A stretch of DNA of 64,000 bases, from positions 186,001 through 250,000 of the forward strand of contig DATGUP010000003.1 of assembly GCA_035301265.1 (NCBI GenBank). The letters are read 5' to 3'. This DNA comes from DATGUP01 sp035301265 (lineage in GTDB: Bacteria > Bacillota > Bacilli > Bacillales > Amphibacillaceae). The position numbers and the translations under genes were made by a program. Shown here piece by piece: positions 58,089 through 64,000 of the stretch (position 1 is its first letter; each line of letters begins with the position of its first letter). A model generated the notes under the pieces. It searched no databases, was not told the origin of the DNA, and was given only the letters and a program-made list of their open reading frames with translations.

Positions 58089-59219
58089 ATGGCAGAACAT
58101 AAATCTTCACAAACGAAGGAAAACGAAAATGAGCTCACACTCGAACAAACGAAAGAGCAGTTGGTGGAAATGGGTAAAAAACGAGGTGTGCTCGCTTATG
58201 AAGAAATTGCCGATCGTTTGTCGCATTATGAAATGGAATCCGAACAAATGGATGAGTTTTATGAGTACCTGAATGAACAAGGTGTGGAAGTAATCGGTGA
58301 TTCAGAAGATGATCCCAACATGCAACAAATATCGAAGGAAGAAGAAGAAGAAGAATTCGATCTGAGTGATTTAAGCGTTCCTTTGGGGATTAAAATAAAT
58401 GATCCTGTCCGAATGTATTTGAAAGAAATCGGGCGAGTGGATTTACTTTCAGCTGCTGAAGAGATCGAGCTGGCTAAGCGGATTGAAAAAGGTGAAGAAG
58501 AAGCGAAACGCCGTCTTGCTGAAGCAAACCTCCGTCTTGTTGTCAGCATTGCCAAACGATACGTAGGCCGTGGAATGCTATTTCTTGACCTTATACAAGA
58601 AGGAAATATGGGGTTAATCAAGGCGGTAGAGAAATTTGACTATCGCAAAGGTTATAAATTTAGCACGTACGCTACATGGTGGATCAGACAAGCGATTACG
58701 CGAGCGATTGCTGATCAAGCAAGAACGATCCGCATCCCGGTGCACATGGTTGAAACAATCAACAAACTTATACGCGTACAACGTCAATTGCTCCAGGATC
58801 TAGGCAGAGAACCGACACCCGAGGAAATAGGCGAGGAAATGGATTTATCACCGGATAAAGTCCGTGATATCCTAAAAATCGCTCAAGAACCTGTTTCTTT
58901 GGAAACACCTATTGGCGAGGAAGACGACTCTCATCTTGGCGACTTTATTGAAGACCAAGAAGCCGTCTCACCATCTGACCATGCCGCTTATGAGTTATTA
59001 AAAGAGCAGTTAGAAGATGTGCTTGATACGTTGACTGATCGGGAAGAAAATGTCTTACGCTTGCGTTTTGGACTTGATGATGGTCGTACGCGGACATTAG
59101 AAGAGGTTGGCAAGGTCTTCGGTGTAACGCGTGAGCGTATTCGACAAATCGAAGCAAAAGCATTGCGCAAATTACGACATCCGAGTCGCAGCAAGCGGCT
59201 GAAGGATTTTTTAGAATAG
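58089..59219 (+). CDS. sigA: Primary sigma factor SigA (RpoD)
   Basis: A 376-residue housekeeping sigma factor. Region 1.1, an acidic linker, region 1.2 (INDPVRMYLKEIGRVDLLSA), region 2 (RYVGRGMLFLDLIQEGNMGL; YKFSTYATWWIRQAITRAIA), region 3 and region 4.2 (GVTRERIRQIEAKALRKLRH). AAGGAGGGG precedes ATG 58089. It recognises the TTGACA/TATAAT promoters seen throughout. A structured RNA with a T-tract follows its stop. Confidence 0.98.
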   Translation: MAEHKSSQTKENENELTLEQTKEQLVEMGKKRGVLAYEEIADRLSHYEMESEQMDEFYEYLNEQGVEVIGDSEDDPNMQQISKEEEEEEFDLSDLSVPLGIKINDPVRMYLKEIGRVDLLSAAEEIELAKRIEKGEEEAKRRLAEANLRLVVSIAKRYVGRGMLFLDLIQEGNMGLIKAVEKFDYRKGYKFSTYATWWIRQAITRAIADQARTIRIPVHMVETINKLIRVQRQLLQDLGREPTPEEIGEEMDLSPDKVRDILKIAQEPVSLETPIGEEDDSHLGDFIEDQEAVSPSDHAAYELLKEQLEDVLDTLTDREENVLRLRFGLDDGRTRTLEEVGKVFGVTRERIRQIEAKALRKLRHPSRSKRLKDFLE

Positions 59220-59254
59220 CAAAGGTCAGCGTCGATCGGTGACTATGTTTAAAA

Positions 59255-59365
59255 CTTGTTGAGGTGCCCGCGGTGCTGGATAACTATAGACCGCTTCTAT
59301 CGACATGCTAGCAATGGAAATTATGCATGGACATGCTGGCATCGGGCTACCTCACAAGGTTTTTT
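59255..59365 (+). terminator. Three-way-junction RNA ending in a T-tract after sigA
   Basis: The closing stem has 15 bp with two single bulges: CTTGT-GAGGT-GCCCG (59255-59259, 59261-59270) with CGGGC-ACCTC-ACAAG (59343-59347, 59349-59358), extended by 59273-59277 with 59338-59342. Two sub-hairpins lie inside: ATAGA/TCTAT (59286-59290, 59296-59300) and CATGC/GCATG (59304-59308, 59325-59329). Six T follow at 59360-59365. This is far larger than a normal terminator and may be a stable small RNA or riboswitch-like element that also ends the dnaG-sigA transcript. Confidence 0.55.
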
Positions 59366-59700
59366 ACTTTTCTATAACCATGTGACCGTTTTCATTTCTT
59401 GCTATACATTGTACGCAATTTCCTTTGATTTTGCAAATAAGAATTTATTATACATAAGTACAACGCTGTTTCTTGTAAGCATTATATCTTTGTACAAATT
59501 CGCAATGCCCATTCACCAACTTTTCTTTTTATGCCATTTCTCACGGTCTATTTGTGATCGAATTCGTCGAGAACTGCGCCTTGTTTAACAAGTTTAACCA
59601 TTGTTCTATAAATCATTGCAACTTATCTCTTTAAACAAACGGAATTTTCGAGTAAAATATATGTAGCTTTTCAGCAAGCAGGATATAGGCATTATACATA
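59366..59700. other. Long AT-rich gap between sigA and cccA without a recognisable gene
   Basis: About 335 bases with no convincing coding frame on either strand. TTGTACAA-like words occur but no ordered repeat. TATACA near 59694 might be the -10 of the cccA promoter. I see nothing else that can be named. Confidence 0.5.
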
Positions 59701-59714
59701 AGGAGGAAACGTTG

Positions 59715-60089
59715 ATGAACAAAAATCCGATTATTCCTTTTGGAATCATTGCTGTTGTCGGAATTCTATTGGTCATTGTTTTTTCGACAGCCGGCGTATT
59801 TCAACGCGCTGACATTGAAAAAGCTGAAGAGGGCGATACTGAACAACAGGAAGATGCACAAGAAGAAGCAGTCGAAGAACCCGAGGCGATTTTTGAAAGC
59901 AATTGCGCTAGTTGTCATGGGGATGATTTATCCGGAGGTATGGGACCAGATTTGACGGATGTCGGCAGCCGGCTTTCTGAAGAAGAGATTCATGAAATCA
60001 TCATGGAAGGAAAAGGGGACATGCCGCCAGGATTAGCTACAGAAGCTGAATCCGAGGTTTTGTCTGAATGGCTGTCAGACATGGAGTAA
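59715..60089 (+). CDS. cccA: Membrane-anchored cytochrome c-550
   Basis: A 124-residue class I cytochrome c. One N-terminal membrane anchor (about residues 6-28), a Glu/Gln-rich linker, and a heme domain with Cys64-Ala-Ser-Cys67-His68 and a likely Met ligand in GKGDMPPGLATE. It would carry electrons on the outer membrane face, probably to a caa3-type oxidase. AGGAGG at 59701-59706 fits ATG 59715. cccA is next to sigA in B. subtilis too. A strong terminator follows. Confidence 0.93.
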   Translation: MNKNPIIPFGIIAVVGILLVIVFSTAGVFQRADIEKAEEGDTEQQEDAQEEAVEEPEAIFESNCASCHGDDLSGGMGPDLTDVGSRLSEEEIHEIIMEGKGDMPPGLATEAESEVLSEWLSDME

Positions 60090-60100
60090 ATGAAACAAGA

Positions 60101-60138
60101 AAAAGCTTTCTTGCTCGATGCAGAAAGCTTTTCTTTTA
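60101..60138 (+). terminator. Intrinsic terminator after cccA
   Basis: A perfect 11-bp stem, AAAAGCTTTCT (60101-60111) with AGAAAGCTTTT (60122-60132), 10-base loop, then CTTTT. Confidence 0.9.
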
Positions 60139-60154
60139 GGTTGAGGGAGATTTT

Positions 60155-60868
60155 ATGGAACATGCTGTCAAATTATCGAGACGGTTACAGACTGTTGCCA
60201 ACTATTTGCCGAAAGGTGCTTTTTTTGCGGATATAGGAACAGATCATGCGCATTTGCCCTGTTACGTTTGCATGAATGATGAAACAGCGAGGGCGATTGC
60301 CAGTGAAGTTGCTGCTGGCCCGTTTGAATTAGCAAAAAATACTGTTAAACGCTACCAACTATCGGATGTCATCGATGTACGAAAAGGGGACGGTTTGGAA
60401 GTTATCAAAGGCGAAAACATCGCGCAACTCGTCATCTCGGGTATGGGTGGAAAATTAATTCGATCTATTCTGCAAGAAGGGAAAACAAAACTTCATTCGG
60501 TCCAGCGCATCATCGTCCAGCCGAATATTGAGGCTCAATTCGTACGTAAAATATTGGTCCAACAAGGATTTTATATCGCTCATGAAGAAATGGTTGAAGA
60601 AAAAAACCATATATATGAAATCATTGTAGCGGACAAAAAACAGGCTGGCATGCCGCATACAGAATATACAGAAAAAGAGTTGTTGTTTGGCCCTTTGCTT
60701 ATGGAGCAAAAACCTGCTATTTTTTATAAAAAATGGCGGTCGGAATATCAGCGCTTACAACGTGTGATTCAACAAATGGAACAGGCAGTCAAACCTGATC
60801 AGGAAAAAATGAGGCAGCTGAAGATCGAACGAGCTTGGGTGGAGGAGGTTCTTAATCATGGAAGCTAA
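60155..60868 (+). CDS. trmK: tRNA (adenine-N1-)-methyltransferase TrmK
   Basis: A 237-residue class I methyltransferase that makes m1A22 in tRNA. SAM motif I FADIGTDHAHLPCYVC near residue 24, the family motif ISGMGGKLIRSIL, IIVQPNIEAQFVRKIL, and a C-terminal coiled coil. GAGGGAG precedes ATG 60155. It overlaps yqfO by 11 bases. Formerly YqfN. Confidence 0.94.
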   Translation: MEHAVKLSRRLQTVANYLPKGAFFADIGTDHAHLPCYVCMNDETARAIASEVAAGPFELAKNTVKRYQLSDVIDVRKGDGLEVIKGENIAQLVISGMGGKLIRSILQEGKTKLHSVQRIIVQPNIEAQFVRKILVQQGFYIAHEEMVEEKNHIYEIIVADKKQAGMPHTEYTEKELLFGPLLMEQKPAIFYKKWRSEYQRLQRVIQQMEQAVKPDQEKMRQLKIERAWVEEVLNHGS

Positions 60869-61958
60869 AAGTGTTTTTCAATTAATGGAAAAATGGGCGC
60901 CGTCCTACCTCGCATTTGATTGGGACAACGTTGGTCTGCAGCTAGGATCATTCAATAAGCCAATTAAACGAATTATGATCACACTCGATGTCCTCGAACC
61001 CGTTGTCGATGAAGCGATTAAGAAAAATGCAGATCTTATCATTGCCCACCATCCATTGTTTTTTAAATCGGTTAAACACATCGATTTGGAGAGTTCACGA
61101 GGGCGCATCATCCAGAAACTGTTACAACATGACATCACTGTTTATGCATCCCATACCAATATCGATGTGGCAAATGGGGGCATGAATGATCTGTTATGTG
61201 ATCAGTTAGGTATTCAATCTCGCGCTTACCTTGAGGAGACTTATGCTGAAAACTTGTATAAGCTAGCTGTATTTGTTCCTATGACACATGTGGAGCAACT
61301 CTGCGATGCATTGGGAGATAGCGGAGCGGGCTTTATTGGCAATTACAGCCATTGTACTTTCCAAAGCCAGGGTCAAGGGACGTTTAAGCCGGGCGAGGGA
61401 ACAAATCCATACATTGGCACGAAACACGCTTTAGAAAAAGTCGAAGAAATGAAAGTGGAAACGGTTGTACCCGAATCAAAACAAAAGAGAGTCATCGATG
61501 CGATGTTCAAAGCCCATCCCTATGAAGAAGTCGCCTATGATCTATATCCGATTGAAAACAAAGGTAAAACATATGGAATCGGAAGGATCGGTACACTTTC
61601 AACGAGCATGTCTTTGAAGGAGTTTGCTGAACATGTTAAGCAACAACTCGAATTATCGCATGTACGGGTCACAGGAGACTTAAGCAAACAAGTCAAAAAG
61701 GTTGCTGTTTTAGGAGGGAGTGGTGAAAAATATATTCACCATGCGAAAAGAAAAGGGGCTGACGTTTATATCACGGGTGATATGACTTTTCATGCAGCAC
61801 AAGAGGCTTGGCAAATGAATCTCGGGGTTATCGATGCGGGTCACTATGCTGAAAAAATCATCAAGCAGGAGATTAAGAAATATTTGCAAAGCCATTTACC
61901 CGAAAATATTGACATTTTTGTTTCGACAACAAATACAGATCCGTTTACATTCATATAA
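60858..61958 (+). CDS. yqfO: Nif3-like dinuclear metal protein YqfO
   Basis: A 366-residue NIF3-family protein. N-terminal WAPSYLAFDWDNVGLQLGSF and LIIAHHPLFFKSVKHID (metal ligands), a central PII-like insert (about 130-240, ending AHPYEEVAYDLYPIEN), and a C-terminal half with VAVLGGSGEKYIHHAKRKGA and DAGHYAEK. The family is annotated as a GTP cyclohydrolase I type 2 homologue, which is unproven. In B. subtilis ispH and yqfQ follow; here cshB starts 14 bases later. Confidence 0.92.
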   Translation: MEAKSVFQLMEKWAPSYLAFDWDNVGLQLGSFNKPIKRIMITLDVLEPVVDEAIKKNADLIIAHHPLFFKSVKHIDLESSRGRIIQKLLQHDITVYASHTNIDVANGGMNDLLCDQLGIQSRAYLEETYAENLYKLAVFVPMTHVEQLCDALGDSGAGFIGNYSHCTFQSQGQGTFKPGEGTNPYIGTKHALEKVEEMKVETVVPESKQKRVIDAMFKAHPYEEVAYDLYPIENKGKTYGIGRIGTLSTSMSLKEFAEHVKQQLELSHVRVTGDLSKQVKKVAVLGGSGEKYIHHAKRKGADVYITGDMTFHAAQEAWQMNLGVIDAGHYAEKIIKQEIKKYLQSHLPENIDIFVSTTNTDPFTFI

Positions 61959-61972
61959 AAGGAGACAACCAT

Positions 61973-63235
61973 ATGAAAACGCGCAGCTTTGACCGCTTTT
62001 CGTTTCAACCTGTTATATCGCATATTATAAAAGAGCTAGGCTTTTATCAGCCGACTGCCATTCAGTTGCAAGCTATCCCCGCTATTATGGATGGAAAAAG
62101 TGTCATTGGACAGTCGCATACGGGATCGGGAAAAACACACGCCTATTTATTACCATTGTTCAACCAAATGCATACGAAACAACAGGAAATACAATTTGTG
62201 ATTACAGCCCCTACGCGCGAATTAGCTATGCAGATTCATGATAAAGCGAAGCAGATGATTCAATTGGCAGGAAAAACACACCAATGGTCTGTAAAACTTG
62301 TCATCGGCGGTATGGACAGACAAAAAATGATGCATAAATTAAAAAATCCACCCCATATGATTATTGGAACACCTGGGCGTTTGCTTGATTTAGTTAAGGA
62401 AGGAGTAATTTCGATTTTTTCGGCCACCGCCTTTGTTATTGATGAGGCGGATTTAATGGCGGATTTAGGTTTAATTAACGAAATCGATCAGTTGCTCGTT
62501 CGTTCGCATCCGGACATCCAAATATTGGCATTTTCTGCGACAATCCCGCAACAGCTCGAACATTTTTATAAAAAATATTTATCTGAGCCGATCCATTTTA
62601 AACTCGACGATAACGTTTTACCAGAAACAATGGAGCATAAGCTAATACCGAGGCGTCACCGGCCTATCTCGACGATTGTTACACAAATTTCTAAAGCCAT
62701 TAATCCATATTTGGCGCTTGTGTTTACAAATGGTAAAAAACAGGCCGACGAATTGGCGGCAAAGCTCACGCAAAATGGACTGAAAACCGGCCTTCTTCAC
62801 GGAGGACTGAAGCCAAGAGAACGCAAACGTACATTAAAGGATATCCAAAACTTACGCTTTCAATATGTTGTAGCAACTGATTTAGCGGCAAGAGGCATTG
62901 ATATCGAAGGAGTTAGCCACGTCATTAATGCGCAGATGCCCATGAAAGAAGATTTTTATATCCATCGCGTGGGTCGAACGGCTCGAGCAGGTATGAAAGG
63001 AACGGCTATCAGCTTGTATGACGAAACAGAAGACAAGCGACTAATTGAAAAACTCGAACAAAAAGGATTGACATTTCAATTTTATGATGTCAAAAATGGT
63101 GAATGGAAAGTCATCCGGTCACCAAAACGGCGTAAATATATGGCACAAAACCGTCATCAAGAAGCGCGGAAGCGGGTGCGAAAACGAAAAGCAATAAAAA
63201 TTAAACCAGGCTATAAAAAGAAAATGAATAGGTAA
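61973..63235 (+). CDS. cshB: DEAD-box RNA helicase CshB
   Basis: A 420-residue DEAD-box helicase. Q motif FYQPTAIQLQAIPAI, motif I HTGSGKTHAYLLP, motif Ia APTRELAMQ, motif II VIDEADLM, motif III AFSATI, motif VI HRVGRTARAG. The C-terminal tail is very basic (Lys/Arg-rich). CshB assists ribosome assembly and cold growth in B. subtilis. AAAGGAG precedes ATG 61973. It ends 46 bases before nfo. Confidence 0.95.
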   Translation: MKTRSFDRFSFQPVISHIIKELGFYQPTAIQLQAIPAIMDGKSVIGQSHTGSGKTHAYLLPLFNQMHTKQQEIQFVITAPTRELAMQIHDKAKQMIQLAGKTHQWSVKLVIGGMDRQKMMHKLKNPPHMIIGTPGRLLDLVKEGVISIFSATAFVIDEADLMADLGLINEIDQLLVRSHPDIQILAFSATIPQQLEHFYKKYLSEPIHFKLDDNVLPETMEHKLIPRRHRPISTIVTQISKAINPYLALVFTNGKKQADELAAKLTQNGLKTGLLHGGLKPRERKRTLKDIQNLRFQYVVATDLAARGIDIEGVSHVINAQMPMKEDFYIHRVGRTARAGMKGTAISLYDETEDKRLIEKLEQKGLTFQFYDVKNGEWKVIRSPKRRKYMAQNRHQEARKRVRKRKAIKIKPGYKKKMNR

Positions 63236-63281
63236 CCAAGACATCGTATATAAAAAAGATTGTACAGAGGGAGTTATGCAA

Positions 63282-64000
63282 ATGTTAAAAATAGGGTCGC
63301 ATGTATCTATGAGAGGGAAAAAAATGCTCCAAGGTTCTAGTGAAGAAGCAGCTTCTTACGGTGCCAATACATTCATGATTTACACAGGTGCACCGCAAAA
63401 TACTCGCCGTAAACCGATCGAAGAACTGAATATCGAAGCTGGTAAAAAACATATGGAGGAACACGGTATAAGTGACATTGTTGTCCATGCCCCTTACATT
63501 ATCAATATCGGCAATACAGTTAAACCAGAAACCTTTGCTCTCGGCGTTGATTTTCTAAGACAAGAAATGGATCGGGCAGCAGCAGTCGGTGCAAACCAAA
63601 TTGTTCTTCATCCAGGAGCCCACGTTGGTCAAGGAGCCGATAAAGCGATTGAAAAAATTATCGAAGGTTTAAATGAAGTATTGGCTAAAGATGAAAATGT
63701 ACAAATTGCCTTGGAGACGATGGCTGGAAAAGGGTCAGAAGTCGGGCGAACGTTTGATGAACTGGCTAAAATCATTGACGGTGTTACTCACAATGACAAA
63801 TTATCCGTCTGTTTAGATACATGTCATATACATGATGCCGGTTATGACGTTGTGAACGACTTTGATGGTGTTCTTGATCAATTTGATAAAATTATTGGCA
63901 TTGATCGGTTACAAGTGATTCATATCAATGATAGTAAAAACGAGTGTGGAGCTCAAAAAGATCGGCATGAAAATATCGGCTTCGGCTATATCGGTTTTGA
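63282..64000 (+). CDS. nfo: Deoxyribonuclease IV (AP endonuclease), 5' part
   Basis: The first ~239 residues of an Nfo/YqfS-type endonuclease IV; the gene runs off the right edge (B. subtilis protein is 297). Metal-binding motifs seen: IGSHVSMRGKKMLQ, VVHAPYIINIG, QIVLHPGAHVG, IALETMAGKGSEVG, VCLDTCHIHDAGYD and VIHINDSKNECGAQ. It cleaves at abasic sites and guards spore DNA. GAGGGAG at 63267-63273 fits ATG 63282; ATG 63276 is too close. Confidence 0.94.
   Translation, partial: MLKIGSHVSMRGKKMLQGSSEEAASYGANTFMIYTGAPQNTRRKPIEELNIEAGKKHMEEHGISDIVVHAPYIINIGNTVKPETFALGVDFLRQEMDRAAAVGANQIVLHPGAHVGQGADKAIEKIIEGLNEVLAKDENVQIALETMAGKGSEVGRTFDELAKIIDGVTHNDKLSVCLDTCHIHDAGYDVVNDFDGVLDQFDKIIGIDRLQVIHINDSKNECGAQKDRHENIGFGYIGF

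Noticed and set aside
59255..59365. Known housekeeping RNA (SRP, RNase P, tmRNA, 6S) after sigA
   Set aside because: None of the signature sequences of these RNAs is present; only a generic junction fold is seen.
59256..59588. 110-codon open frame between sigA and cccA
   Set aside because: Odd composition rich in Trp, Cys and Phe, no SD, no recognised domain, and its first third coincides with a strong RNA structure and T-tract.
1..64000. Mobile elements, prophage, CRISPR, toxin-antitoxin, tRNA or rRNA genes
   Set aside because: No transposase or integrase frames, spaced repeats, or tRNA/rRNA motifs were recognised; the region is conserved core genome.

Overview
This window is a housekeeping stretch from a low-GC, Gram-positive, endospore-forming and motile member of the Bacillales. 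Nearly every gene is on the + strand, with strong AGGAGG-type ribosome binding sites and frequent TTG and GTG starts. The genes for dipicolinate synthesis (dpaA, dpaB), SpoIIIE, YqfC/YqfD and the chemotaxis/sigD block support spore formation and motility. Long acidic segments in ribosomal protein S2 and RodZ hint at a salt- or alkali-tolerant relative. No tRNA, rRNA, CRISPR array, prophage or insertion sequence was seen.

Layout. (1) 1-3465: end of the flagellar/chemotaxis operon: cheA (3' end), cheW, cheC, cheD, sigD and two small genes, the second SwrB-like. (2) 3462-8549: rpsB, tsf, pyrH, frr, uppS, cdsA. (3) 8639-14259: rseP and polC. (4) 14506-21475: the nusA-infB operon (rimP, nusA, rnpM, ylxQ, infB, ylxP, rbfA, truB, ribF). 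(5) 21618-26771: rpsO, pnp, ylxY, mlpA, ymxH. (6) 26928-31660: dpaA, dpaB, asd, dapG, dapA, which make diaminopimelate and dipicolinate, behind a sigma-K-like promoter. (7) 31755-35053: tepA, ylzJ, spoIIIE. (8) 35230-40491: ymfJ, ymfK, rodZ, pgsA, cinA, recA. (9) 40626-50061: nfeD, floA, a membrane-anchored hypothetical, yqfC, yqfD, phoH, pgpH, ybeY, dgkA, era. (10) 50157-64000: yqzL, recO, T-box, glyQ, glyS, ccpN, ppsR, dnaG, sigA, cccA, trmK, yqfO, cshB and the 5' part of nfo.

Blocks 1-8 match one conserved region of the Bacillus subtilis chromosome (che to recA) and blocks 9-10 match another (yqeZ to yqfS). Here they are joined directly behind recA, so this is a synteny breakpoint. Several genes usual at these positions in B. 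subtilis are missing: dxr (between cdsA and rseP), proS (before polC), ymfC to ymfI (after spoIIIE), cdd (before era), yqxD (before dnaG), and ispH with yqfQ (before cshB). Loss of both dxr and ispH from their usual sites raises the question of whether isoprenoids are made by the mevalonate route, or whether the genes have simply moved.

The most interesting non-coding signals are a riboswitch-like leader upstream of dnaG with mutually exclusive pairing and a terminator, a three-way-junction RNA ending in a T-tract after sigA, structured leaders for rpsB and rpsO, and long hairpins that bury the ribosome binding sites of ylxY, ymxH and tepA. None of these could be folded or searched computationally here; all pairings were read by eye.
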